Source: a virus
Virus record (IMG/VR): IMGVR_UViG_3300022934_000114
Location: 1-29,217 of that record
Reading direction: 5' to 3' (one strand)
Length of the DNA stretch: 29,217 nucleotides
Numbering within the stretch: the first letter of the stretch is position 1; each line of letters begins with the position of its first letter. This document shows positions 12,545-20,438 of this stretch, in pieces. The position numbers were made by a program, and so were the translations under genes. The notes below the pieces were generated by a model, which saw nothing but the letters and a program-made list of their open reading frames with translations, made no database searches and was not told the origin of the DNA.

Positions 12545-13936
12545 ATGTATTACGAAGACATTGAATACCAGCATCCCGATTACGAAAACAATATCGACCG
12601 CTGGGAGTTTTACCTCCGTAGCTACATGGGTGGGCAAGACTACCGAGACGGGTCATACCTGACTAGCTACCTTAACGAAGACAAAAACGCCTACAGCAGA
12701 CGACTAGCACTAACACCGCTGGACAATCACTGCCGTAACGTCGTGCATGTCTACTCGTCATTCCTGTGGCGTGTACCGCCTACTCGCAACTATCAGCAGA
12801 TGGAAGGCAGTGCCGACCTTGAGGCGTTTCTAAAGGACAGCAACCTCGACGGGCAGAGCTTTAACAGCTTTATGCGTGAAGCACAGATCTGGTCAAGCGT
12901 ATACGGTCATGTCTGGATTATGCTTGATAAGCCGCAGTCAACAGCAGGCACACGCGCAGAAGAACTAGAACAAGAGATTCGTCCTTATGTGACGCTGATT
13001 ACGCCTGAGAATGTCTACGACTGGAAGTACGAGCGACAGCCTAGCGGTCGGCATGAGTTGACCTACATGAAAGTTAGGGAGTCGGTGAACCGTATTGACG
13101 GCACAACGACCGAAACGTATTTCCGTATCTGGACACGCGAGACAGTACAGCTAGTACGCTACCACGGCGACGAGGCTAACGTCATTGAGACAATAGACAA
13201 CCCCATCGGCAAGATACCCGCAGTACACCTACCCTCTAACCGCTCAGTGGTACGTGGCATTGGCATCAGCGACATCAGTGACATTGCCTACATGCAACAG
13301 GCTATCTACCAAGAGCTATCGGAAATCGAGCAACTGATCCGTATCTCTAATCACCCTACACTGGTTAAAACCTATGACACCGACGCTAGTGCTGGCGCAG
13401 GTGCGGTGATTAACATCAGCGACGACATGGACGGCGCACTTAAGCCATATCAGATGCAACCCTCTGGCGCTAACCTAGACGCCATACGTGCCTCTATCGA
13501 GGACAAGATTGAGTCTATTAACCGCATGGCACACATGGGCGCAGTACGTGGCACAGAGGCAATTACGCAGTCAGGTGTCGCGATGCAGACAGAGTTCCAA
13601 ATGCTTAACGCTAAACTAGCTGAAAAGGCAGACATTCTAGAGTTAGCCGAAGAGCAGTTATGGCAGTTGTGGTGTACATGGCAGGGACACGCTCTGCATG
13701 AGGTAGAAATCAGCTATCCCGATAGCTTTGATATTCGTGACTACGAGTCTGAGTTGCGTTACCTGCAACAGGCTAAAGCGTCAGGCGTTCGCTCTACTAC
13801 ATTTGCACAGGCAGTCGATAAGCAGATTGCAGACCTGCTACTCGATGACGAAATGCTCGCAAAGGCACACGCCGAGATTGAACAGGGACAGCAGGCACTT
13901 GGTGACTTCACAGTAGCGCCAGAAGATGGACAGTGA
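12545..13936 (+). CDS. Portal protein, DUF4055-like
   Basis: A 463-aa protein beginning HPDYENNIDRWEFYLRSYMGG after a short N-terminus, then NHCRNVVHVYSSFLWRVPP and a central domain with SVVRGIGISDISDIAYMQ, an arrangement I associate with DUF4055 portal-like proteins. The C-terminal region is rich in long helices (DILELAEEQLWQLW, ESELRYLQQAKASG), as expected for crown and stem helices. It would form the dodecameric ring through which TerL packages DNA. It starts directly after the terL stop and is followed, 11 bases inside its end, by the head morphogenesis gene. Confidence 0.85.
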   Translation: MYYEDIEYQHPDYENNIDRWEFYLRSYMGGQDYRDGSYLTSYLNEDKNAYSRRLALTPLDNHCRNVVHVYSSFLWRVPPTRNYQQMEGSADLEAFLKDSNLDGQSFNSFMREAQIWSSVYGHVWIMLDKPQSTAGTRAEELEQEIRPYVTLITPENVYDWKYERQPSGRHELTYMKVRESVNRIDGTTTETYFRIWTRETVQLVRYHGDEANVIETIDNPIGKIPAVHLPSNRSVVRGIGISDISDIAYMQQAIYQELSEIEQLIRISNHPTLVKTYDTDASAGAGAVINISDDMDGALKPYQMQPSGANLDAIRASIEDKIESINRMAHMGAVRGTEAITQSGVAMQTEFQMLNAKLAEKADILELAEEQLWQLWCTWQGHALHEVEISYPDSFDIRDYESELRYLQQAKASGVRSTTFAQAVDKQIADLLLDDEMLAKAHAEIEQGQQALGDFTVAPEDGQ

Positions 13937-14666
13937 GGAACTCACACGCGCACTAGAACGGGCGACCTCTGCACATGAGCGTCGCCTTTTACGCGCTATG
14001 GAATCTCTACGCCGTAGGCTTACAGACGCGCTTGCTGGCCTTCCGTTACGTGACGGTGTGCTGTTTGACCTAGATGCCGCACTAGCTCTTAGAGCGCAAA
14101 TAGACGGCCTTGTACGCGATGAGTACCTGACGGTAATTGACGACATTATCCGCGAGTACCCTGACGCTGTAGCACTGACACAGGAGTTTATGGAGCAGTT
14201 TGCCGACTTCCGTGTGCCGCAGTCGGTCATCGGACAGCTTCAACAGTTTAGTTTCACAGGTCATGAGGCATTGGCTGACGAGTTTGCAGAGGCGCTGTAT
14301 CAGCAGGTCTACAACAACACGCTGTCGGGTACGCCATTCTCTGCGAGTCTGTCTGAGCTTAACAACCTGCTAGACGCTGACCTACAACGCTACTCTAAGA
14401 CAATGCTACATGACGCACTGTTTGAGTTTAGCTCGTCGGTACAGCAAGCGGCGGCGGCGGCGGCGGGGATTACCAAGTTTCGCTACGAAGGTGATACGAT
14501 TGAGACAACGCGGCCCTTCTGTCAGCGTCATGTCGGTAACGAGTACACGACTGACGAGATATACGAGATATGGGACGATAGCTGGGCTGGTAAACGCTCT
14601 GGCGATCCGTTCCGTGTAAGAGGTGGTTACAACTGTCGGCACTGGTGGGTGCCTGTACCTGAATAG
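13926..14666 (+). CDS. Head morphogenesis (Mu F-like minor head) protein
   Basis: A 246-aa protein. The N-terminal two thirds are helical, and the C-terminal part has the Mu gpF signature: TTRPFCQRHVGN (residues about 195-206), then RVRGGYNCRHWWVPV (230-244) with the conserved NCRHW turn. It is a low-copy head component acting with portal and scaffold during procapsid assembly. The polyalanine stretch at residues 175-180 is encoded by six GCG repeats at 14448-14465, a slippage-prone microsatellite. The start ATG 13926 overlaps the portal gene with a weak ribosome site. Confidence 0.8.
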   Translation: MDSEELTRALERATSAHERRLLRAMESLRRRLTDALAGLPLRDGVLFDLDAALALRAQIDGLVRDEYLTVIDDIIREYPDAVALTQEFMEQFADFRVPQSVIGQLQQFSFTGHEALADEFAEALYQQVYNNTLSGTPFSASLSELNNLLDADLQRYSKTMLHDALFEFSSSVQQAAAAAAGITKFRYEGDTIETTRPFCQRHVGNEYTTDEIYEIWDDSWAGKRSGDPFRVRGGYNCRHWWVPVPE

Positions 14667-14674
14667 GAGGACGT

Positions 14675-14725
14675 ATGCCGTACCACAAGAAGGACAAGCG
14701 CAAGAAAAAGCGCAAGTCACGCTAA
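14675..14725 (+). CDS. 16-residue highly basic microprotein
   Basis: ATG 14675 to TAA 14723-14725 encodes 16 residues, 10 of them Lys or Arg (MPYHKKDKRKKKRKSR). A perfect TAGGAGG ribosome site lies 4 bases before the ATG, one of the best in the window, so translation is likely although the ORF is far below usual cut-offs. It sits between head morphogenesis and scaffold genes. The composition suggests nucleic-acid or acidic-protein binding, perhaps in packaging or as a scaffold partner; the role is unknown. Confidence 0.5.
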   Translation: MPYHKKDKRKKKRKSR

Positions 14726-14727
14726 TT

Positions 14728-14736
14728 TGATACAAT
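14728..14736 (+). promoter_or_regulatory. Candidate extended -10 promoter before scaffold and capsid
   Basis: TGATACAAT has the extended TGn followed by TACAAT, 27 bases before the scaffold ATG at 14764, with no good -35. It lies in the short gap between the microprotein and the scaffold gene, where extra expression of scaffold and capsid would be useful. Confidence 0.35.
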
Positions 14737-14763
14737 TAACCTACTCGAAAGAGGATTCGTAAC

Positions 14764-15432
14764 ATGAGCGATGAAATCATGGCAGACGCGGTAACTGAGG
14801 CCGCAGTGGAAACACCAGAAGTTCAGGACTTAAAGACGTTTACGCAAGAAGAGTTAGACCGCATAGTGGCTGACCGTGTTGCTCGCACTAAGCGACAGTA
14901 CGAGAAAAAGCTAGAAGGTATCGACCTCGAAGAAGCTAAGACGCTTTTACAACGTCAGCAAGAGGCTGAAATTGAGAAGCAGAAAGAGCGCGGAGAGTTC
15001 GAGTCGATTCTGAAGCAGACCGTCGAAAAGAAAGACCAAGAGATTAGGACGTACAAGCAACGTCTTGAAAGCCAATTAGTCGATGGAGCTTTGCTCACGG
15101 CGGCGAGTAGAAACAACGCAGTTTCGGCAGAGCAGGTTGGTCAGTTGCTACGTGGTTCGGTTCGGCTGTCTGAAGACGGCACAGCGGAAGTTGTAGATGC
15201 GAACGGTACACCACGATACAACGACAGCGGCGACCCGTTAAGCGTTGATGAGCTTGTAAATGATTTCTTGTCAACAAACCCGCACTTTGTAAAGGCGTCA
15301 TCTGGTGGCGCTGGCTCGCAGACAGCGGTAGGTGGTTCCACGTCGAAACCTATGTCGGCGGTAGAAATGGAAGCTAACTGGAATAACGGAGGCAAAGAGG
15401 CTTACCGTGCAATGATGTTAGCTAAGAAATAA
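14764..15432 (+). CDS. Head scaffold protein
   Basis: A 222-aa acidic, helical protein. LKTFTQEELDRIVADRVART (residues 23-42) and the long charged region 43-103 (coiled coil, Glu/Lys/Gln-rich) are typical of phage scaffold proteins, and the C-terminal tail (EANWNNGGKEAYRAMML) resembles a capsid-binding end. It lies directly upstream of the major capsid gene, as is normal. It would guide shell assembly and leave before maturation. AAGAGG precedes the start. There is no protease gene nearby, so it probably leaves intact. Confidence 0.85.
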   Translation: MSDEIMADAVTEAAVETPEVQDLKTFTQEELDRIVADRVARTKRQYEKKLEGIDLEEAKTLLQRQQEAEIEKQKERGEFESILKQTVEKKDQEIRTYKQRLESQLVDGALLTAASRNNAVSAEQVGQLLRGSVRLSEDGTAEVVDANGTPRYNDSGDPLSVDELVNDFLSTNPHFVKASSGGAGSQTAVGGSTSKPMSAVEMEANWNNGGKEAYRAMMLAKK

Positions 15433-15457
15433 ACCGCTTACTTAGGAGACTTTAATC

Positions 15458-16291
15458 ATGGCGGCAACTACTAGTTCAACTTTAGACGACCTGTTTGCAA
15501 ACATCATCATGCAGGCACGTTTCACAGCCGAGGAGAATTCTCTCATGGCTGGCCTTATCACTCGTTACGATATCGGTAACGTAGCTGGTACAACTATTCA
15601 GGTGCCAAAGTACCCAGCAGTCACTGCGGCTGATTTGACTGAAGGCACTGATATGTCGTCAAGCACTGTCAGCACGTCTGGTGTAACTGTTACTGTCGGC
15701 GAAGTTGGTGCGCAGGTATTGCTCACTGACATGGCGGCAATGGGCGCTGGCAACCCTGCACAGGAGCTTGGCACTGTACTCGGTAACTCTATCGCTACTA
15801 AGATGGACAAGGACATCATCGCTCTGTTCGATGGTTTCTCTACTTCATTGGGTGCGGCGGGTCAGGAGATTACTGTTGCTGACCTGTTCAAGGCGGCGGC
15901 GACTCTGCGCAACGCTAAGGCTACTGGCCCTGTGTACGCAGTTGTTCACCCATACCACGCGTACCAGTTGTCAGCGAACCTGACTAACACCTTCGCAAAC
16001 CCCAACGGTGGCGACCTACAAAACGAAGCAATGCGCAACGGCTTCGTAGGTTCTATCGGCGGTATCGAAGTGTATCAGTCAGCCAACATCACACCTGACG
16101 GATCAGACGATGCGAAAGGCTGTGTGTTTACTCGTGAGGCAATGTGCATCGCTATGAAGCGTGACTTCAACCTTGAGACAGAGCGCGACGCATCTAACCG
16201 TGCATTCGAGCTTAACGCTACTGCCGTATACGGTGTTGGCGAGCTTGATGACAGCTACGGTGTTGAGATGCTGTTTGACGCGGCACTCTAA
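15458..16291 (+). CDS. Major capsid protein
   Basis: A 277-aa protein with TAGGAG ribosome site. The N-terminal half shows the HK97-type strand and spine-helix order: TTIQVPKYPAVTAADLTEG, then VSTSGVTVTVGEVGAQVLLTD and helices with AQELGTVLGNSIATKMDKDI, followed by AVVHPYHAYQLSAN and IGGIEVYQSANI (A-domain-like) and REAMCIAMKRDFNLETERD. The pattern matches major capsid proteins of many siphoviruses and podoviruses without a delta domain. It is after scaffold and before connector genes. A strong hairpin follows its stop codon. Confidence 0.9.
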   Translation: MAATTSSTLDDLFANIIMQARFTAEENSLMAGLITRYDIGNVAGTTIQVPKYPAVTAADLTEGTDMSSSTVSTSGVTVTVGEVGAQVLLTDMAAMGAGNPAQELGTVLGNSIATKMDKDIIALFDGFSTSLGAAGQEITVADLFKAAATLRNAKATGPVYAVVHPYHAYQLSANLTNTFANPNGGDLQNEAMRNGFVGSIGGIEVYQSANITPDGSDDAKGCVFTREAMCIAMKRDFNLETERDASNRAFELNATAVYGVGELDDSYGVEMLFDAAL

Positions 16292-16298
16292 GACGTAT

Positions 16299-16319
16299 GC
16301 GGCCCTTCGGGGCCGCTTT
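16299..16319 (+). terminator. GC-rich UUCG-loop hairpin after the capsid gene
   Basis: GCGGCCC (16299-16305) pairs with GGGCCGC (16310-16316) around a TTCG tetraloop, followed by only TTTA. The very stable stem could partially terminate transcription and protect the 3' end of capsid mRNA, allowing more capsid than tail gene expression. Confidence 0.7.
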
Positions 16320-16333
16320 ACTCTGAGGTTTAT

Positions 16334-16612
16334 ATGGCAGTCACTTATCGAGGCGAAAGGTTTGAGGATTACAACGTGGCAAAGCGAACGCCACGACATC
16401 CCAACAAGTCGCATGCGGTATTGGCTCGCTACAAAGGCGTAATTAAGCTAATTAGGTTCGGCGCTCAAGGCGCGAAAAGCTACCCACCACGAGACGGTGA
16501 GTCAGCCCGCGACAAAGCAATGCGAGCGGCTTGGTACGCAAGACACGAGAAAAACCTACGCAACGCTACCCCACTCGATCCAGTGTACTGGGCGGCAAAG
16601 GTAAAATGGTGA
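16334..16612 (+). CDS. Conserved phage virion-module protein
   Basis: A 92-aa basic protein. The pattern RGERFEDYNVAKRTPRHP followed by KSHAVLARYKGVIKLIRFG and a Gln-Gly turn, then RAAWYARHEKN and PVYWAAKVKW, is one I have seen repeatedly in environmental phages (recollection) between capsid and connector genes; the family is probably a DUF of unknown role. Most likely a small structural or assembly protein. It begins after GAGG and is translated with the following connector gene (4-base gap). Confidence 0.7.
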   Translation: MAVTYRGERFEDYNVAKRTPRHPNKSHAVLARYKGVIKLIRFGAQGAKSYPPRDGESARDKAMRAAWYARHEKNLRNATPLDPVYWAAKVKW

Positions 16613-16616
16613 CGAC

Positions 16617-17030
16617 ATGGCATTTAGCACCGACGACGATTTAGAAGCAATTGTCCCTGACATTTTTGACCTCGGCATTCCAGCGTTCACCGCTGAACAC
16701 GCCAAGGCGCAGGCTGATGTAGAACGCGAAATCCGTAACCGCTGGTGGCACCGTAAGGGCATACAGGGCGAGATGGTTGCCAGCTATTTAACAGAGTCGC
16801 AGTGGACACGCGCAAGTGCTTACCTAGTATTGTGGAAGTACGCACTGCCACAGCTAACGAACTGGGTCGATGACGACCGCTTTTTGCAGATGATCGACTT
16901 CTACAAGGCGCGTTATGGCGAGGAGCTAGACGCAGTGTTTCAGGATGGTGTCGAGTACGACGCAGACAACGACGGTACTGTCACTGACAAAGAGAAAGAA
17001 AGCATACCGCTTAATCGACTCGACCGATGA
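16617..17030 (+). CDS. Head-tail connector-like protein with an EF-hand loop
   Basis: A 137-aa helical protein in the position of the gp6/DUF1320-like head-completion proteins, with the first 60 residues helical (AEHAKAQADVEREIRNRWW) and a QLTNWVDDDRFLQMIDFYKAR helix. The C-terminus carries a canonical EF-hand loop at residues 115-126, DADNDGTVTDKE (Asp1, Asp3, Asp5, Gly6, Val8, Thr9, Glu12). It may bind calcium at the neck. The first ATG of the next gene overlaps its stop as ATGA. Confidence 0.7.
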   Translation: MAFSTDDDLEAIVPDIFDLGIPAFTAEHAKAQADVEREIRNRWWHRKGIQGEMVASYLTESQWTRASAYLVLWKYALPQLTNWVDDDRFLQMIDFYKARYGEELDAVFQDGVEYDADNDGTVTDKEKESIPLNRLDR

Positions 17031-17458
17031 TTAAAGTTAGCATCGACACAAAGCCCCGTGATCTGCGCAAGATGGTGCAGAAGTTAGGCCGCACGTTTAC
17101 CAAGAACCACAAGCGAGCGATGCGCAGAGCGGCGGCTGAAGGCTTGAACCGCATACAGAAGCGCACTAGCCAAGGTATCGACGTGAATGGTCAGACATTC
17201 AAAGAGTACACTGGCCCATACGCGGCGTTCCGTAGAAGCAAAGGCAGGCCAGTCAATAAGGTCACCTTGATATTTACAGGCAGGATGCGCGGCGCAATGA
17301 CATCGGGTTTGAGCGGTCAAGACGGCCTGATATTCTTTAGTAGCAGGGCAGAGTCTAAGAAAGCGGCAATGAACAACCGCAAGCGACAATTCTTTGGGCT
17401 GAACCGTAAAGACACACGCGCTATTCGTGACGTGTATTACAAGGGGCTGAAGATATGA
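17027..17458 (+). CDS. Neck / tail-completion protein (Mu gpG or HK97 gp10-like)
   Basis: A 143-aa very basic protein. The N-terminal helix (KMVQKLGRTFTKNHKRAMRR) is followed by a beta core with ATSGLSG and a RQFFGLNRKDTRAI motif (residues about 121-134) typical of virion morphogenesis proteins (Phage_tail_S group). It probably forms part of the neck at the head-tail joint. It overlaps the upstream connector gene by 4 bases and the next gene by 4 bases, both ATGA. Confidence 0.7.
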   Translation: MIKVSIDTKPRDLRKMVQKLGRTFTKNHKRAMRRAAAEGLNRIQKRTSQGIDVNGQTFKEYTGPYAAFRRSKGRPVNKVTLIFTGRMRGAMTSGLSGQDGLIFFSSRAESKKAAMNNRKRQFFGLNRKDTRAIRDVYYKGLKI

Positions 17459-17886
17459 GCGTCAGAGAAAATGTTGCGGGCAACCTTGTAACTACACTGC
17501 AAGCGATATCGACACCTAACGTCAAGAAGGTGACGCGCGAACCGTTCGACTTTGACAAGTTATCTAACGCGCAGTTTCCAGCGATATTGGTACGCACAGC
17601 AAATGAAACACGCGAAGACGCCAGCATGGGCGGCAGTGCTACTAGTCGGCACGGCACTATCGACTATGAGCTAGTTTGCTTTGTAAAACACAAGAACATC
17701 GACACAGCCCGCAACCAGATTGTAGAGGCAATCGACGAAAAACTTGACGATGATAGAACGCGGGGCGGTTACGCCATAGATACGCAGGTTATTAGCGTCG
17801 AGGTAGATGATGGTACAATAGACCCTGTTGGCGGCGTTATTGTCACCGTTCAGATTCTTTATTCATACACACGCGGCGACGCGTAA
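17455..17886 (+). CDS. Tail terminator-like protein
   Basis: A 143-aa protein with the mixed strand-helix order of lambda gpU-type tail terminators: VRENVAGNLVTTLQAI, PAILVRTANETREDA, TIDYELVCFVKHKN, then QIVEAIDEKLDDD and a final VIVTVQILYSYTRGD. Position between the neck and tail-tube genes supports this. It would cap the tail tube and join it to the neck. A TGGTACAAT element at 17811-17819, inside its end, may help express the tube gene. Confidence 0.65.
   Translation: MSVRENVAGNLVTTLQAISTPNVKKVTREPFDFDKLSNAQFPAILVRTANETREDASMGGSATSRHGTIDYELVCFVKHKNIDTARNQIVEAIDEKLDDDRTRGGYAIDTQVISVEVDDGTIDPVGGVIVTVQILYSYTRGDA
17811..17819 (+). promoter_or_regulatory. Candidate internal extended -10 promoter before the tail tube gene
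   Basis: TGGTACAAT (extended TGn plus TACAAT) lies 80 bases before the tube gene start at 17899, inside the tail terminator gene, with no clear -35. A similar TGGTACAAT is at 12172-12180 inside terL and TGGTATAAT at 9371-9379. Confidence 0.3.
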
Positions 17887-17898
17887 GGGAGAAAATTC

Positions 17899-18300
17899 AT
17901 GGCTACACATAAAGGCTCAAGCGGTGTCGTAAAGGTTGCCGCTAGTGGTGGTACAGAAACAGCAGTTGGCGAGGTTCGCTCGTACTCTATTGACGAGACA
18001 GCGGATACTATTGAGGACACAGTAATGGGCGATTCTGTTAAGTCCTACCTGTCCAGCCTTACTGATGCGACATTGACTATCGACGCGTTGTGGGACGATT
18101 CAGACGCACAGCAACTTGTACTAGACACAGGTGCCGCTATCGACTGGGAGATTCATCCTACTGGCACAGGCACAGGTGAGAAGTATTACGGTGGCGCAGG
18201 CATTGTGACGGCAAAGACTATCTCTGCGTCGTATGACGGTTTGGTAGAGGCGTCATTCTCTGTGCAGGTATCAGGCGCAGTCACTGAGTCAACCAACTAA
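17899..18300 (+). CDS. Major tail tube protein
   Basis: A 133-aa protein with AAGGGAG ribosome site. The sequence alternates beta strands rich in Thr, Val and Gly (KVAASGGTETAVGEVRSY, TVMGDSVKSYLSSLTDATL, ISASYDGLVEASFSVQVSG), as in lambda gpV and TP901-1 tube proteins, where GDSVKxYL and the final ASFxVQVSG strand are common. It polymerises into the hollow tail. It directly precedes the chaperone frameshift gene, as in lambda V-G-T order. Confidence 0.85.
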   Translation: MATHKGSSGVVKVAASGGTETAVGEVRSYSIDETADTIEDTVMGDSVKSYLSSLTDATLTIDALWDDSDAQQLVLDTGAAIDWEIHPTGTGTGEKYYGGAGIVTAKTISASYDGLVEASFSVQVSGAVTESTN

Positions 18301-18647
18301 TGGGACTTGCTAAAGAGTTACGAGCGCGCCGCAAGCAGTCCCGCCGTAAAATTAGCGTAGCAGAGTGGGCTGATGATAGCGGGCCATTTAGCCTGTATTG
18401 TCGTCCACTCACTTGCTATGACCTCAACGAATTGCAGAAGCGTCATCCACAGGTAATGCAGAACCCTAGCATCGCCGCAATGGTTGACTTGATTGTCATG
18501 AAGGCAGAAAGCAAAGATGGCGAAAAGCTGTTCACTTCTGGCGAGGACAAGATTGATTTGATGGGGGAAGAGACAACCGTTGTCTCGTATATTGCCAATG
18601 AGATGTTCGGCACTATCGAGTCATTCGAGGACGTCGAAAAAAACTAA
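18300..18647 (+). CDS. Tail assembly chaperone, G-like product
   Basis: A 115-aa protein beginning one base within the tube gene's stop. It starts very basic (ELRARRKQSRRK) and continues with helices (YDLNELQKRHPQVM, AAMVDLIVMKAES) and an acidic end (ESFEDVEKN). It is read in frame 0 to TAA 18645-18647. It is the short product of the chaperone pair that binds the tape measure during tail assembly. The last codons, GAA AAA AAC, form the slippery site from which the longer GT product is made. Confidence 0.85.
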   Translation: MGLAKELRARRKQSRRKISVAEWADDSGPFSLYCRPLTCYDLNELQKRHPQVMQNPSIAAMVDLIVMKAESKDGEKLFTSGEDKIDLMGEETTVVSYIANEMFGTIESFEDVEKN

Positions 18648-18793
18648 AGTCCGATCAGTCTCGGATGAACTTAATCGCCTTGGCTGATCGGTTACACAAG
18701 ACCATTGAAGAAGTAGAGCAAATATCGGTTACTGAGTTTCATGAGTGGCTCGCTTACTTCAAGATCATGAGCGAGTCGAACGATGGCAAATGA
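18300..18793 (+). CDS. Tail assembly chaperone GT fusion by -1 frameshift
   Basis: Ribosomes slipping one base back at A-AAA-AAC (18638-18644) continue in the -1 frame for 49 codons from 18644 to TGA 18791-18793, giving a 164-aa fusion. The extension reads MNLIALADRLHKTIEEV, then ISVTEFHEWLAYFKIMSE, the usual T-domain type of helix ending near the tape measure start, and it has no start of its own. The region between G and the tape measure is otherwise unexplained, so the extension is the expected gpG-T fusion. The -1 stop overlaps the tape measure start by 11 bases. Confidence 0.9.
18638..18691 (+). promoter_or_regulatory. -1 frameshift signal: slippery site and stem-loop
   Basis: The heptamer A-AAA-AAC (18638-18644) is followed by a 6-base spacer and a stem: CCGATCAG (18651-18658) pairs with CTGATCGG (18684-18691), extended by one U-G and one C-G pair to 10 bp, with a 21-base loop. 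This is the classic -1 frameshift arrangement. The stop TAA of frame 0 lies immediately after the heptamer. Confidence 0.9.
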
Positions 18794-20438
18794 AACCGTA
18801 AGCATCCGCATCAAAGCGTTTGATCAAACGCAGAAAGCATTGCGCGGTATACAGGCCGCGTTCGGCAGACTCTCTAAAGTATTTTTCAACTTTAAAACCG
18901 CACTCGTTAGCGCTGTTGGCGCTGGCGGGTTCGGCTTGCTGATATCTAACTCCCTAAAGGCTACTGATGCCTTAGCCAAGACAGCGGGGAGGATAGGTAC
19001 TACTACCGAAGCCCTGTCGAAACTTCAATTTGCAGGCTCACTGGCAGGCATAGAAACCAACACTCTAAACATGGCCTTACAGCGTTTTGTGCGCCGTACT
19101 GCTGAGGCGGCAGAGGGTACAGGCGAGGCTGTTACTGCACTACGCGAGTTAGGTGTAGACGCACGAGAGATACAGCAGTTGCCACTGGATCAGCGCATGC
19201 AAAGGCTTGCAGATGCCTTTGGCAATGTAACTAACGAGAATGACAAGTTACGCCTAGCGTTTAAGCTGTTTGACTCTGAGGGTACTGCCGTCCTCAACAT
19301 GCTTGAGTCTAACTCTGAAGAGATGGGCAAGCTGTTTGATGAGGCAGAGCAACTTGGCTTGGTCATGTCTACCAGTGCGGCATCAGGGGTTGAAGATGCT
19401 AACGATGCGCTGACCCGCTTAGGCGGTTTGTTTAAAGGTATTGTTGCGCAGACCACAGCAGGCATAGCGCCCGCTATTGAAATACTAGCCACGCAATTTA
19501 AAGAGTTTGTTTTACAGCTTGCTAAGGCCAACGGTGGCGTCGAAGGATTAGGCGGCTATTTAGCTGGTGAGTTCATTGACTCAATTATCGGCACTATTGA
19601 GTTTATACAAGACCTAATCAACGGCGGAATTGGCATCGCTAACGCGTTTAAGAAAGCGGCCCACGCAGTACAAGACTTTTTTACCTTTGGCGACATTGAT
19701 CCGCCCGACCTAATTCCTGAAGTAGATTTAGTTGCGAAGGTCATAAAGCCACTAGAAGACGCTAAAGAAGCGGCAAAAAATGCTGTGAGAGAAATAGGCA
19801 ACGAGCTAGAAACTGTTGCTGTTGTGGCGCAAGAGCCTTGGTATATGCCGCTTATCAACGGCTTTAAGATGTTTGGCAACGGCATAGATGACGTCATCGA
19901 AAAAATGCCAACGATAGACCAAGCAGTTGAGGGTTTTGCTAAAGGCGCAATGGACAACTTTACGCAGGCGTTTACTGATGCGGTTACTGGCGCTAAAAAC
20001 TTTGGCGAGGCTATGAAAGGATTGGCCAAGTCAGTAGTCGACTCGCTGATCAAAATGCTTGTTCAGTATTACATTACTAAGCCACTGTTTGACGCAATAA
20101 GAGGCGGCATTGGTTCGGCGTTTGGTGGTGGCGGTACAGGCGCGTCAGGCACTAGAGCAATGGGTGGCCCTGTTGCAGGTGGCAGACCTTACCTAGTGGG
20201 TGAGCGCGGCCCTGAGCTTATGGTGCCATCGGGCAACGGCACAATCGTGCCTAATAACGAGCTAGGCGGTGGTGGTGTTACAGTTGTGCAGAACATTAAC
20301 GTCACTACAGGCGTACAGCAAACCGTACGTGCTGAGATTGCTAACCTACTGCCACAGATTAGCAATGCGGCCAAGTCAGCGGTCGCTGATGCTAGACTAC
20401 GTGGTGGTGGCTTTAGTAAGGCAATGGTAGGTGCATAA
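18783..20438 (+). CDS. Tape measure protein
   Basis: A 551-aa protein, in position after the G/GT chaperones. It has long helices, a hydrophobic segment at residues 38-57 (FKTALVSAVGAGGFGLLISN), repeated alanine-rich coiled regions, a second cluster of hydrophobic helices near 260-300 and a C-terminal end with GGRPYLVGERGPELMVPSGN, a common tail-end motif of tape measures. It sets tail length: at about 0.15 nm per residue, roughly 80 nm is expected (inference). During infection the N-terminal part probably helps DNA entry. The stop overlaps the next ATG by one base. Confidence 0.9.
   Translation: MANETVSIRIKAFDQTQKALRGIQAAFGRLSKVFFNFKTALVSAVGAGGFGLLISNSLKATDALAKTAGRIGTTTEALSKLQFAGSLAGIETNTLNMALQRFVRRTAEAAEGTGEAVTALRELGVDAREIQQLPLDQRMQRLADAFGNVTNENDKLRLAFKLFDSEGTAVLNMLESNSEEMGKLFDEAEQLGLVMSTSAASGVEDANDALTRLGGLFKGIVAQTTAGIAPAIEILATQFKEFVLQLAKANGGVEGLGGYLAGEFIDSIIGTIEFIQDLINGGIGIANAFKKAAHAVQDFFTFGDIDPPDLIPEVDLVAKVIKPLEDAKEAAKNAVREIGNELETVAVVAQEPWYMPLINGFKMFGNGIDDVIEKMPTIDQAVEGFAKGAMDNFTQAFTDAVTGAKNFGEAMKGLAKSVVDSLIKMLVQYYITKPLFDAIRGGIGSAFGGGGTGASGTRAMGGPVAGGRPYLVGERGPELMVPSGNGTIVPNNELGGGGVTVVQNINVTTGVQQTVRAEIANLLPQISNAAKSAVADARLRGGGFSKAMVGA

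Noticed and set aside
14448-14465. Six GCG repeats in the head morphogenesis gene
   Set aside because: A simple polyalanine tract in frame; it may slip in replication but has no sign of function beyond a flexible linker.
15335-15349. GTTCCACGTCGAAAC, resembling the parS palindrome
   Set aside because: It is 15 bases, not symmetric in the centre, and inside the scaffold gene; not a match to parS.
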